From Clostridia bacterium (lineage in GTDB: Bacteria > Bacillota > Clostridia > Christensenellales > Borkfalkiaceae), in assembly GCA_017468085.1 (NCBI GenBank), contig JAFUJR010000006.1, positions 1 to 64,000 on the forward strand: a stretch of DNA of 64,000 nt, given 5' to 3'. Shown one piece after another: positions 1 through 9,147 of the stretch. The notes under the pieces were generated by a model. It was not told the origin of the DNA and searched no databases. It saw only the letters and a list, made by a program, of their open reading frames with translations. Position numbers and translations under genes: made by a program. The stretch's first letter is position 1; each line of letters starts with the position of its first letter.

Positions 1-245
1 AAAAGCTCTTCTTTGCGCAATATGCAAGCTACGTGGCGGCAGGCTATACGTCGGTAACCGTCAGCGCAACGTACGCAAGCGGCGATTTATGGGTAGGTAA
101 CGACGTTTGGGGCGATAGCGGCTATATGCACTCGTTAGCAAACGGCGCGTCGGTTACGCTCGATTTAACGAAGATGGATAAACTTTGTTTGTTCTTCAAC
201 GCGGCAATGTCCGACGTGGAAATTACGTGGACGTTCAACAAATAA
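1..245 (+). CDS. C-terminal end of an upstream protein (5' truncated)
   Basis: An open frame enters from the left edge (codons begin at base 3) and stops at 245, leaving about 80 residues. No stop precedes the apparent GTG at 33, so this is the tail of a longer protein and not a 70-residue gene. The visible part is rich in Thr, Ser, Gly and alternating hydrophobics, as in the beta-sandwich ends of secreted proteins. It ends with hydrophobic strands containing the run EITWTFNK. It lies 61 bases upstream of a solute-binding lipoprotein on the same strand and may share its transcript. I do not recognise the family. Confidence 0.7.
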   Translation, partial: KLFFAQYASYVAAGYTSVTVSATYASGDLWVGNDVWGDSGYMHSLANGASVTLDLTKMDKLCLFFNAAMSDVEITWTFNK

Positions 246-259
246 AATTGCAAAAAGCG

Positions 260-287
260 TGGATAGGGGGAATATTCCCCTTATCCA
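260..287 (+). other. Intra-operon stem-loop upstream of the first solute-binding protein
   Basis: TGGATA (260-265) pairs with TATCCA (282-287), and GGGG (267-270) with CCCC (277-280), with one G-T wobble between and AATATT in the loop. No T-run follows, so this is more likely an mRNA processing or 3'-protecting hairpin, or a partial terminator, than a full terminator. It separates the upstream tail from the importer genes. Confidence 0.55.
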
Positions 288-306
288 TAAGTGAAAGGAG
301 AAAATC

Positions 307-2073
307 ATGAAAAAATTATACAGAGTATTGGCGCTGACCATGGCGCTTGCAACATGCGGAACGGTAATGGCAGGTTGTACGGGCGGCAAAACCAGCAAAA
401 AGGACGAAATCATCGTAGAGCCTTTTTCGGCAAGCGGATTTGGTATTCAGTGGCTCAAAGACCTCGCTAAGGATTGGATGGCGGAAAACCCCGGCTATAC
501 GGTTAAGGTAAAAGAAAATTCCACCTATCTTTCAGGTACGCAGCTTGCGCAAATCGAGGCGGGTACGACGACTACGGACGTATATTTCGGTGGTTATCCC
601 AACTATTCCAGCGGCTTTTATAAGGGCTATTTTGAAGACCTTTCGGATATGCTTACCATGAAGCCCGACGGCGAGGACGGTTTGACGGTCCAAGAAAAAA
701 TCGTTAACTTCGATAATTGGAAAAAGGTTGCCGGCAAAGTATCCTATGACGAAGCAACGGACGAATTTTCGTACAGCGGTTGCTATATGCTGCCGCATAG
801 TACCACGTTATCCGGTCTTGTTTACGACCACGACGAGTTTTTGAAGAACGGCTGGCTGACTTACGCAGAAAATACTGCGGAGGTAAAAGCGGATTTAGCG
901 GCGCAAGGCATCACCTTTGAGGAATCGGAGTTGCCTGCGCAAAACCCCCTTGATGAACCGGAGACCAGACTGGTTTTCAAGTCGTCTACAGGCATTACCA
1001 ATTACGAATCGGACGAATATATTCTTACGGCGGGAAAGGACGGCAAATACGGCACGTACGACGACGGTCAGCCTCAAACGATGGCGGAATTTGACGAGAT
1101 GGTAGAAGCCATCGTTTCAGCGGGTAAAGTGCCTTTCGTTTATTCGACGGAAAATGAATACGTTACCGAACTTGCAAACGCTTACGTTGTACAATACGCG
1201 GGTTTGGACGCTTACGACGCTTTGACGGCGTTTGACAGCAACGGAAAAGAAATCACCTTGCAAGACGGTTCGTCCGTGGTCATCGATTGGAGTAACGGTT
1301 ACCGTGCGCAGAGCCTAAAAGGGATTGAGGACGCGGTTTCTTTTATTAATGATAACTTCTTGAATTCCGATTATTTTACGACGGGCACGGGAGTACAGGA
1401 CGCGCAGGATAAATTTATTGCAGGTGGGCTTGGTACGAGCACGTACATAGCGATGCTTATGGAAGGAAACTGGTTCGAGCTGGAAGCTATGGAAACGTTG
1501 AAGGCGGCGGCGAGGCGTAATCCCCAAAAGGGCTACGGAAAGGTGGATTACCGTATGATGCTCATGCCCGAAATCGAAGGTCAAAAGGGTATTGACGGCA
1601 ACGGAAACGGCACGGTTTTCCCCGCAGTAGAAGCAGGCGCGATTGTTGTTCGTACGCAAAAATATCCCGAAAAACTCGAAGCGATCAAATCCTTCATTTT
1701 GTATACCTTGACAGACGAAGCTTTGTCTGAAACGACGAAGAAGACGGGCTTGGTGCGCGGTTATAAATACGATTTGACGGCTGAACAAATTGCGGAAATG
1801 ACGCCCTATCAAAGGACCTGTTACCAAATTTATCAAGACACGGAAAATATCAAGGTCATCACGCCCACGACGGATATGCTCCGCGCTCCTTTCCCTTACG
1901 CGGCAATCGGTTATACGTCGGACGTAGGTATGTTGCCGTGCCGCGGCGTACAATCCATTCTTAATTCGTTGAAGGGCGGTAAGTCGGTTGCGGAAGTAGT
2001 AGACGGAATTGCCAACAACTATAACGAGGGGAAGTGGAACGGCTTCTTAACTTCTATAAAAAACAATCTATAA
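307..2073 (+). CDS. Sugar ABC transporter substrate-binding lipoprotein (family 1 type)
   Basis: 588 residues. A type II signal peptide ends in the lipobox M-A-G-C with the lipidated Cys at residue 24, so the mature protein sits on the outer face of the membrane. The rest looks like a large cluster-B/family-1 solute-binding protein for oligosaccharides, longer than the usual 420-450 residues. A loop at about 243-256 reads KDGKYGTYDDG, with acidic residues spaced as in a calcium-binding loop. The second binding protein in the window (30583) carries an equivalent loop. GAAAGGAG lies just before the ATG. Two permease genes follow after 13 bases, fixing its role as the capture component of an importer. 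The ligand cannot be told from sequence; the neighbouring enzymes suggest a complex oligosaccharide. Confidence 0.88.
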   Translation: MKKLYRVLALTMALATCGTVMAGCTGGKTSKKDEIIVEPFSASGFGIQWLKDLAKDWMAENPGYTVKVKENSTYLSGTQLAQIEAGTTTTDVYFGGYPNYSSGFYKGYFEDLSDMLTMKPDGEDGLTVQEKIVNFDNWKKVAGKVSYDEATDEFSYSGCYMLPHSTTLSGLVYDHDEFLKNGWLTYAENTAEVKADLAAQGITFEESELPAQNPLDEPETRLVFKSSTGITNYESDEYILTAGKDGKYGTYDDGQPQTMAEFDEMVEAIVSAGKVPFVYSTENEYVTELANAYVVQYAGLDAYDALTAFDSNGKEITLQDGSSVVIDWSNGYRAQSLKGIEDAVSFINDNFLNSDYFTTGTGVQDAQDKFIAGGLGTSTYIAMLMEGNWFELEAMETLKAAARRNPQKGYGKVDYRMMLMPEIEGQKGIDGNGNGTVFPAVEAGAIVVRTQKYPEKLEAIKSFILYTLTDEALSETTKKTGLVRGYKYDLTAEQIAEMTPYQRTCYQIYQDTENIKVITPTTDMLRAPFPYAAIGYTSDVGMLPCRGVQSILNSLKGGKSVAEVVDGIANNYNEGKWNGFLTSIKNNL

Positions 2074-2086
2074 ACAAGGTGATAAG

Positions 2087-3031
2087 ATGGTACAACGCAA
2101 AAAAGTATCCTCACAAAAAAAAGTAAGAACGCTTTTTATCTTAAGCTTTATCACGTATCCGCTGATACTGTTTTTGATATTTTACGTGCTTGTAAATTTA
2201 AACTCGATACGTATGGCGTTCTTCACCGTCAAAATGGACGGGGCGTGGGTTTTTGCAAAATTAGATAATTTTAAGCAATTTATAAGCGATTTGACGGAAA
2301 GCGGAAACGTCGTCGGCGTCAGCATGCTCAATTCGTTGAAAATGTATATTATCAATTTGGCGATTTGTATGCCGTTATATTTGATTTTTTCGTATATGCT
2401 TTTCAAACAGTGCTTTTTACATAAAGGCATTAGAGTTATCGTAATGTTGCCGCAAATTATATCCGGTTTCGTTATCTGTATGCTCTTCAAAAACTTTATT
2501 TCGGGCGACGAGGCACCCATCAGCGTATTGTTTCAAAAATTAGGGATATTTCTTGATGAAAACGGAAAGCCGGTTGATTTGCTCTATCACGAGGCTTATG
2601 CGTTCGGCACGACGATTTTTTATGGGATTTGGCTGTCGTTTGGTATGAGCTTGATCGTCTATCCCAACGCCATGAAAGAAATTTCTTCGGAGATTATCGA
2701 AAGCGCGCAATTGGACGGCGTTTCCAATATGTTCCAGGAAATGTTCTATATCATTTTACCTCTTATATTCCCGACGCTCAGCACCTTTTTAATCACAGGC
2801 TTGGCGGGTATCTTCACCGAAGCGGGTTCCATCCTTGCATTTTACGACACGGACGCGCCTAGCTTCGTAAGCAATATGGGTTATTATTACGCGCAGTTGG
2901 TTTTAAATGCTAACGAAGCTACGTATCCCATGCTTTCGGCTGGCGGTTTGCTGATGACGTTGGTCGTTGCGCCCGTCGTCATTTTGGTACGGCACTTGCT
3001 TGAAAAATACGGTCCGTCTACGGAGGCATAA
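2087..3031 (+). CDS. Sugar ABC transporter permease, MalF/UgpA-like
   Basis: 314 residues with an N-terminal membrane segment starting near residue 15 and about six hydrophobic segments in all. The EAA-type cytoplasmic loop that docks the ATPase is at about residues 200-222 (core ESAQLDG, then LPLIFPT). The protein ends in the KYGP tail typical of the MalF-like partner. The start is the ATG preceded by AAGGTGAT. It is the first of two permeases directly downstream of the binding lipoprotein. No ATPase gene is present in the cluster. In Bacillota such carbohydrate importers are usually energised by a shared MsmX-type ATPase, so that partner is inferred to lie elsewhere. Confidence 0.9.
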   Translation: MVQRKKVSSQKKVRTLFILSFITYPLILFLIFYVLVNLNSIRMAFFTVKMDGAWVFAKLDNFKQFISDLTESGNVVGVSMLNSLKMYIINLAICMPLYLIFSYMLFKQCFLHKGIRVIVMLPQIISGFVICMLFKNFISGDEAPISVLFQKLGIFLDENGKPVDLLYHEAYAFGTTIFYGIWLSFGMSLIVYPNAMKEISSEIIESAQLDGVSNMFQEMFYIILPLIFPTLSTFLITGLAGIFTEAGSILAFYDTDAPSFVSNMGYYYAQLVLNANEATYPMLSAGGLLMTLVVAPVVILVRHLLEKYGPSTEA

Positions 3032-3032
3032 T

Positions 3033-3947
3033 ATGAAGAAAGTAATAAAAAATTTAGAAAAGCCCCGTGTTTTGGACGTCGTCAGCAAAGTTTTGATTGC
3101 CATTATGTGGGTGTTGTTGGTCGTCTATTGTATCACGTTGTTCATTTTGCCTATATGGATGATTCTTACCTCCTTTAAAGACCAAATCGAATACGTGTCC
3201 AATCGGTTCGGTTTCCCCGAAATTCCGTATTTTGAAAACTATAAAAATATATACCACCATTTACAAATTCCCGCGGACGAGGACGGATTTATAAAATACA
3301 ATATATTCCACATGCTTGGTTTCAGTGTTCTTTACTCGGTTGGCTCGTCGTTCGTAAACGTATTTTTCACCACTTGCATGGCGTACGTGTTATCCAAATA
3401 TAGATTTTTCGGCAGAAACTTTATATACAACCTCGGTATCGTGGTAATGATCGTGCCGATTATCGGTTCTTTGCCGTCGGCGATGGTGATCCGGTCTACG
3501 CTTCTGGTATACGACAATATGTTTTTACATATCATTACGTCGCCGTCCACCTGCTTTTCGGGAATGAATTTCCTCCTTCTATACGGGGCGTTTAAATCTC
3601 TGCCTTGGGATTATGCAGAGGCGGTGTTTATAGACGGCGGCAACGATTTCACGGCATTTTTCAGGATGTATCTGCCCATGATATTGCCTACGGACGTCGT
3701 TATTTTCGTCTTGTCCTTCTTAGGCTCGTGGAACGATTATCAAACGTTTATGCTTTGGTTGCCCAGCACGCCGAACTTGGCGTACGGATTGTATCAATTC
3801 CAAGGACAATCCAGAGCGTTGCTGCATGCGAGTACGGTGGAAATTATGGCGGGGTTCAGCATCGTTATCGTGCCTACAGTCCTTTTGTACGTTTGCTCGC
3901 AAAAGCTTATTCTTTCTAAATTTACAGTAGGGGGATTAAAGGGTTAA
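3033..3947 (+). CDS. Sugar ABC transporter permease, MalG/UgpE-like
   Basis: 304 residues with six predicted membrane segments. The EAA loop is at about 194-213 (core EAVFIDGG followed by LPMILPT) and the C-terminus ends KFTVGGLKG, the usual ending of MalG-like subunits. The ATG at 3033 was chosen over an upstream in-frame ATG at 2967, because GGAGG lies just ahead of it and the longer form would overlap the preceding gene by 65 bases. It pairs with the 2087 permease. Its stop codon overlaps the next ATG by one base, which suggests translational coupling to the large surface lipoprotein. Confidence 0.9.
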   Translation: MKKVIKNLEKPRVLDVVSKVLIAIMWVLLVVYCITLFILPIWMILTSFKDQIEYVSNRFGFPEIPYFENYKNIYHHLQIPADEDGFIKYNIFHMLGFSVLYSVGSSFVNVFFTTCMAYVLSKYRFFGRNFIYNLGIVVMIVPIIGSLPSAMVIRSTLLVYDNMFLHIITSPSTCFSGMNFLLLYGAFKSLPWDYAEAVFIDGGNDFTAFFRMYLPMILPTDVVIFVLSFLGSWNDYQTFMLWLPSTPNLAYGLYQFQGQSRALLHASTVEIMAGFSIVIVPTVLLYVCSQKLILSKFTVGGLKG

Positions 3948-6900
3948 TGAAAAAGAAAAAGATAATTTTCGCCCTCTTGGCGTTATGCTCCACCGTGCTC
4001 TTTGGCGTGGGCGTAGCGGCGTGCGATAACGGCGAAAAACAAAATAACAGCCAAAACCAACAAAGCAGTGAAATCGATTTGACGGGTGAAAAGAAGATTG
4101 TTTCTAATATTGAAGAAACGGTTAAAGTGTATTCCGACATCGACGTCAGTAAATGCTACGGCGTATGCAACGGCTATAAATTTGCGTGCAAGGCGGAAAT
4201 CACGACGCCGAGCGGTAAAATCGTTACAACCGATTCGCAGTATACCGTGGAAGAGGAGGGGGAACATAAAATCAAACTTACCTCCACTATCGGCGGCGAA
4301 AAAGTAGAGGAGGAGTTTACGACCCGCGCAGAGGGATGCTCTGCGCAAGGCTTGTTTACTTGCTCCAACTCTGAATTTTTGCAGGATAATAAAGAAATAG
4401 CGGAAAACGTAATTGCGGACCTTCGCACGGGCGCGCAATTTCAGTTGGATACGACGAATTCCTCCCTTGCGTTTAAACCGGTTGTGGACTTAAAAGACTT
4501 GAAAGGGGAATCTCTCTCGTCGCTGATTGAATTTTCGACGAATGTGAATTCTACCAATTTACCCGATTTGCGCGGGCTTCGCATCGTCCTCACGGACGTT
4601 TACGACAGCACCAACCGCGTCGGCGTTACTTTTACGATGAGCTCCACCATTCTTTGGTTGGATAAAGAGCACGGGATAGAGGAAGGAACGGCGTCTGCAC
4701 CATCCATGAAAGCGGAGTGGGACGGCTATGCCGTAGGCGATTCGTCTACGTACACGCCCGAGCCGGGCAAGACCTACGCGTTTAGCAGCTCGTTTATGCC
4801 CCAATATCACCTTCCGTCTGAAAAAGGGCTTACCTACTTGCCGATTCGTTTATATTACGATATCGACGACAACGCGATTTATACGGAACGTAAGGAAGGG
4901 CTTTTGCTCATTTACGATTTGGATAACCCTATGGATAGCTATGGCGATTTTAAAGGATTCACGACGGGAGAAGTGTACGTCAGTATAGAATGCACGGGGA
5001 CGAGCGGCGATATCGTCTTTACGAAAATCGGCGATTATACCTTCGGGGACGTAACGGCGGATACCTATAAAAAGGCGAATACGTCGATGCTCTTGAACGG
5101 CTATGATTTTGAAAATATGCTGACGGGCGTCGTTGGATATGCGTATCCGTTGCCGCAGGCATTATACGCCGACGCGGTAACGACAAAGCTGTATAAGTTG
5201 GACGGCGAAAAGGAAACGGAAATTGCTTTTGATGGTACGTTTACGCCAAACGAGGCGGGCAGGTACGCGATTACTTGCACTTCGTTGAACGAATACGGCT
5301 ATGAAACAAGCGTAAAAGGATATTTTGACGTGTTGTCCGAAGCGGTAGAAATTACGCCGCCGACGGTAGATTTACAAGCAAAATTATTGGACGTTTGGAA
5401 GGTCCCTACCCTTCAATTTGAGGGCGGCATAGGGGAACTTTCCTTGCGATATACCTTGCAAAAAGGGGAAACGAGCTACGACGTCCTGCCGGGCGACGCG
5501 TTCGCGTTGGATAAAAAGGGGGAAGAAGTCAAACTCGCGGTAACTGCCACGGACGCAATCGGGTATTCCCGTACCTTCACCTTCCCGCTTACCATCGACA
5601 GCAACGTGATGCGTTTTGAACTTCTGAACGAATTTGACAGCGTCAGCGTGAACGCGGGAACGGTTTTGACCGTACCCGATTACGTGGCGATTGATTATTC
5701 CAAAGAGGACGTATCTCAAAACAACGTAGAAATCACCATTCGCCGCGGCAAGACGCAAATTTTGTCCGTCGGGGACGAAATCGAAGTGCGTTCGGATAGC
5801 AACGTTTATTATTACGCGGGCGAAACGCTCTTAAAAACCTTCTCTATCCGCTGTTTACAAAGTTTTGTAGAGGGGGGCAAGGTGGAGGAACAGTTTACGT
5901 CTTCGTCGGGCGTCAGCCAAGTAAATACTTCCATCGTGGGGACGGTGTTTACTCTTTCCAACAACGACGCAACGATATTGATGCCGTACACCCTTTCTTC
6001 CAGCAGTTTGCATATACAGTTTTCGCTGTTTGACGATATGTTGGGCTCGTCGGTGTTGATTAGGCTGCGTTCTTTGTCGGGGCAGGAATTGCTTTACGAG
6101 CTGACGGGACTCGGCGCAGAGCCTACCTTGTATGTCAACGGTGAAAAGACTTACTGCAAAGTAAGCGTAGCTAAGTCGGTCTACAAGGGAACGGATATGC
6201 CCGAATACTTAAATCGCGAATATTATACCTATTCCTTTATCGTGGACGGCGCAAAGGCTACGCTGTACAACGGGGATGCCTTGCGTATTGCAACCATTGA
6301 TAAGTGGAACGACGGCTTGCTTTTCGACGGCTTTGATAGGGGCGCGGTACAGCTCTCGTTCGAGGTGCAGAACGCAAAAACGAACGGCGTATTCGTGCTT
6401 GGTAAGGTCTCTAATCAAGGCTTGACGTCCGTGCATTTGGGTAAGGGTGAAAAAATGGCGCCGATGATCGCTTTCGACGGGGCGTTCGGTTCTATGTCGG
6501 TAGAAAAAGATAGCGAAGTAGTTATCCCTACTGCGTACGTTTACGACGTGTTCGACCCGAAATCCAGCGCAACGCTGTCGATTATGTCGCCGAGCGGGGA
6601 GGATTTGCTTAAAAAAGCGCCTGCCGAGGAATATGTCTTTACGGCAAGCGAATACGGCATTTATTACGTTTCTTACGACGTGCGGGATTCTAAGGGGAAT
6701 ACGGACACGCTCAATTATTTGGTGGTCATCACTGATGACGTCGCGCCGACGTTGACGGTAAACGGGACGTATAAAACGGAGTATAAAGGCAAAGTATCGA
6801 TTTATTCTGCGACGGCTACGGACAACGTGGACGGGGAATTGAAGGTTACCATTTGGGTTGAAAAATCGGATATGACTACGCGTGAAGTGCAGGCAGGCGA

Positions 6901-7000
6901 AAAAGTTTCCTTGGAAAAGGGTAGTTACAAAATCGTTTATTATGCGATGGACGCAAACGGAAATTTTGCCGTACAGCGCTTTGAAATCCAGGTGAAATAA
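3947..7000 (+). CDS. Large exported lipoprotein with Ig-like domains
   Basis: 1017 residues. The signal peptide ends V-A-A-C, predicting lipidation at Cys26, followed by a short Asn/Gln/Ser-rich linker. The body is a chain of beta-sandwich domains. The C-terminal 100 residues have the pattern of bacterial Ig-like (DUF5011/HYR-type) domains, with DDVAPTLTV followed by A-T-D-N-V-D-G. No catalytic motif is visible. It is translationally coupled to the MalG-like permease and followed by a DUF4838 lipoprotein. The 1036-residue protein at 34360 has the same position in the second importer cluster and shares local patterns such as FTTGEVY, so the two look paralogous. A surface glycan-binding or presentation role is inferred from context only. 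Confidence 0.75.
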   Translation: MKKKKIIFALLALCSTVLFGVGVAACDNGEKQNNSQNQQSSEIDLTGEKKIVSNIEETVKVYSDIDVSKCYGVCNGYKFACKAEITTPSGKIVTTDSQYTVEEEGEHKIKLTSTIGGEKVEEEFTTRAEGCSAQGLFTCSNSEFLQDNKEIAENVIADLRTGAQFQLDTTNSSLAFKPVVDLKDLKGESLSSLIEFSTNVNSTNLPDLRGLRIVLTDVYDSTNRVGVTFTMSSTILWLDKEHGIEEGTASAPSMKAEWDGYAVGDSSTYTPEPGKTYAFSSSFMPQYHLPSEKGLTYLPIRLYYDIDDNAIYTERKEGLLLIYDLDNPMDSYGDFKGFTTGEVYVSIECTGTSGDIVFTKIGDYTFGDVTADTYKKANTSMLLNGYDFENMLTGVVGYAYPLPQALYADAVTTKLYKLDGEKETEIAFDGTFTPNEAGRYAITCTSLNEYGYETSVKGYFDVLSEAVEITPPTVDLQAKLLDVWKVPTLQFEGGIGELSLRYTLQKGETSYDVLPGDAFALDKKGEEVKLAVTATDAIGYSRTFTFPLTIDSNVMRFELLNEFDSVSVNAGTVLTVPDYVAIDYSKEDVSQNNVEITIRRGKTQILSVGDEIEVRSDSNVYYYAGETLLKTFSIRCLQSFVEGGKVEEQFTSSSGVSQVNTSIVGTVFTLSNNDATILMPYTLSSSSLHIQFSLFDDMLGSSVLIRLRSLSGQELLYELTGLGAEPTLYVNGEKTYCKVSVAKSVYKGTDMPEYLNREYYTYSFIVDGAKATLYNGDALRIATIDKWNDGLLFDGFDRGAVQLSFEVQNAKTNGVFVLGKVSNQGLTSVHLGKGEKMAPMIAFDGAFGSMSVEKDSEVVIPTAYVYDVFDPKSSATLSIMSPSGEDLLKKAPAEEYVFTASEYGIYYVSYDVRDSKGNTDTLNYLVVITDDVAPTLTVNGTYKTEYKGKVSIYSATATDNVDGELKVTIWVEKSDMTTREVQAGEKVSLEKGSYKIVYYAMDANGNFAVQRFEIQVK

Positions 7001-7011
7001 GGAGGGGTAAG

Positions 7012-9051
7012 ATGAAGAAACGTAATTATATTGCATTGATTTTATCTCTGCTGATGACAAGCTCGTGCGCGCTTGCGTCGGGTTGTAAAGAAAACGCAGA
7101 CGTCCCCAAAAAAGAGACGGTGATTTGCGATATGCTGACGCAACCAACCGATTATACGGTGGTTATTCCGTCCGATTATACCAAGACGGAAGAATATTCG
7201 GCAAAGCAGATTTGCGCGTATTATCAAGAGATTACGGGCGAAAAAATGGAATACGTTGTGGATTCCCAAATGCTTTTGACGGAGGAAAGCACGTATGTTT
7301 CTTTGGGCGATACCTCCCTTTTTGAGCTTGCGGAAAAGGAACACGGCAAGGTCGATTTAAGCGAAACGACGTTGAATACGGACGGATTTTATATCTTTAC
7401 ACACGGGAAATCGGTGTTTATCAACGCCTTTAATGACCGCGGTATTATGTACGGCGCGTTTGAATTTATCGAAAACACGCTCGGCGTACGGTTTTTAACG
7501 GACGATTATACGCACGTGCCGAAATCGGATTCTATTCTTTTGAAAACGTACGATAAATCTTACGCCCCCTTGTTTAGACAAAGAACGTATTTGAATACGG
7601 CTGTGGATAAGGACGACGTGGAGTATACGGCGCATATGCGCTATAACACCGACTATTGCGAGATGCCCGATTATATGGGCGGTTCGACGCAATGGGCAAA
7701 CCTCGGCCCTTCGCACACCTCCTTTAATATCGTCAACCCCGACAATTACGTTACGGGCGAAACGGTTTCGGGTATGCCCGGCAGTATCGTTTTCCAAGAC
7801 GAATACAAGCACGTTTTTGCGCACACGGGCTCGGACGAAGACGCGGATACAATGTACATTGACGTCGGCGGCAGATACGAGGTGTTGGACCTTTGCTATT
7901 CGTCGGGCGTTAACGAGGACGGCACGATTTCGGATGAAGAAATCTCCGCAGTCAAGCTCTCTATCGAGGGGTTAAAAAAGAAGATTTTAGAAGATGAAGA
8001 AGCGGAATTCTTCATGTTCGGTCAGCAAGACCGTACTTACGGCTGTGCGTGCAACCGTTGTAAGGCGGTCAAGGAAAGCTATAAGGCGAGCGGCTTGATG
8101 ATTCGTTTTATCAACTGTGTTTCGGACGGTATTCGTGCGTGGATGCAGGAAGAAAATATCAACAGAAATATCAATTTCGTTATTTTCGCATATTCTTACA
8201 ATGAATATGCGCCCATCGACGAGGACGGGAAGCCGTTGAGTTCTACCGTCGTTCCACGCGACAACGTGTATATCCGTTACGCGCCTATTCACGGTATGCA
8301 ATATTATTCCCTGAACGACGAGCGTCAAGACAACGAAACGCGCGGTATTTACAGCGATTGGGGAAAATTGACGGATAATTTGATGGTGTGGACGTATCAC
8401 GCGTACTATGCGGAATATTTTTGGTATTTGCCCACGATACAGACGATGAAGGACACTTTGCTTCTTTTGAAAGAGGTGGGTACGGAATACGAATTTGCGC
8501 AGGGTTGTTATGAGGATACGGCCATTTACGAGCAGTGGATCGAGTCCTATGTTTTCTCAAAATTGTGTTGGAATATCGAGGCGGACGTCGAAAATTTGCG
8601 CGATGAATTCTTGTTCTATTACTTTGGCGCAGACGCTTTTGAGTACGTTGCGGAATTCCATAACAGAGTGGAGGATAGATATAGCTTAATGTCCGCCGAC
8701 CCTAACGTCGTTATCGACTCTTTGGACATTTTTACGGCGGATTATTGGCAATATTCTTTTATGAACGGCTTATGCGGCTTGTTTGACGACGCAATCGCGG
8801 CGACGAGGGCAAATCCTGCTTTGACGGCGGTGCAGAAGCAACGCTACGTGCAGAACTTGGAAAAGGCGAAGCTCACGCCCATGTATATGCGCTTGTATAA
8901 CGCGAATTCGTATGTGGAATTGACGAAAGAGGACGTTATTTCTATGGCGCAGGAGTGGATTGATTTAGCGGAAAGCTACGGCGTAACCCGTTACGGCGAG
9001 GGTAGTAACCGCTTGCTCAACGTCATCAAGGAAAAATATAATTTAAGCTAA
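7012..9051 (+). CDS. DUF4838 domain lipoprotein
   Basis: 679 residues. The lipobox L-A-S-G-C predicts lipidation at Cys25. Residues of about 40-170 resemble the alpha/beta domain found before GH67/GH20-type barrels (pattern Y-V-S-L-G-D-T, then D-G-F-Y-I and Y-G-A-F-E-F-I-E-N-T-L-G). The central part is DUF4838, a family of uncharacterised, probably barrel-fold proteins common in glycan-degrading bacteria. A Cys motif, C345-A-C347-N-R-C350, follows the run FGQQDRTYG and recurs in the other two DUF4838 proteins of this window. A glycoside hydrolase-like role is plausible but unproven. AAGGAGGGG precedes the ATG. It closes the first five-gene cassette. Confidence 0.82.
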   Translation: MKKRNYIALILSLLMTSSCALASGCKENADVPKKETVICDMLTQPTDYTVVIPSDYTKTEEYSAKQICAYYQEITGEKMEYVVDSQMLLTEESTYVSLGDTSLFELAEKEHGKVDLSETTLNTDGFYIFTHGKSVFINAFNDRGIMYGAFEFIENTLGVRFLTDDYTHVPKSDSILLKTYDKSYAPLFRQRTYLNTAVDKDDVEYTAHMRYNTDYCEMPDYMGGSTQWANLGPSHTSFNIVNPDNYVTGETVSGMPGSIVFQDEYKHVFAHTGSDEDADTMYIDVGGRYEVLDLCYSSGVNEDGTISDEEISAVKLSIEGLKKKILEDEEAEFFMFGQQDRTYGCACNRCKAVKESYKASGLMIRFINCVSDGIRAWMQEENINRNINFVIFAYSYNEYAPIDEDGKPLSSTVVPRDNVYIRYAPIHGMQYYSLNDERQDNETRGIYSDWGKLTDNLMVWTYHAYYAEYFWYLPTIQTMKDTLLLLKEVGTEYEFAQGCYEDTAIYEQWIESYVFSKLCWNIEADVENLRDEFLFYYFGADAFEYVAEFHNRVEDRYSLMSADPNVVIDSLDIFTADYWQYSFMNGLCGLFDDAIAATRANPALTAVQKQRYVQNLEKAKLTPMYMRLYNANSYVELTKEDVISMAQEWIDLAESYGVTRYGEGSNRLLNVIKEKYNLS

Positions 9052-9054
9052 TTT

Positions 9055-9082
9055 GTACGCCTTGCCCAAAGGCAAGGCGTAC
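9055..9082 (+). terminator. Perfect 12-bp hairpin after the first cassette
   Basis: GTACGCCTTGCC (9055-9066) and GGCAAGGCGTAC (9071-9082) are perfect inverted repeats around CAAA. The following bases (AGTTTAAC) have only a short T stretch, so termination may be partial and the downstream glycosidases could receive read-through. Confidence 0.6.
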
Positions 9083-9106
9083 AGTTTAACAAAAAATTAA
9101 AAAATA

Positions 9107-9134
9107 TTGCTTTTTATAAAAAAGTTGATATAAT
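9107..9134 (+). promoter_or_regulatory. Possible sigma-A promoter before 9148
   Basis: TTGCTT (9107-9112) and TATAAT (9129-9134) are 16 bases apart. The expected start of transcription, about 9141, would leave only a seven-base leader before the ATG and would exclude the AAGG at 9135-9138. The promoter is therefore uncertain: the region is A/T-rich and may have produced the match by chance. Confidence 0.35.
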
Positions 9135-9147
9135 AAGGTAGATTACT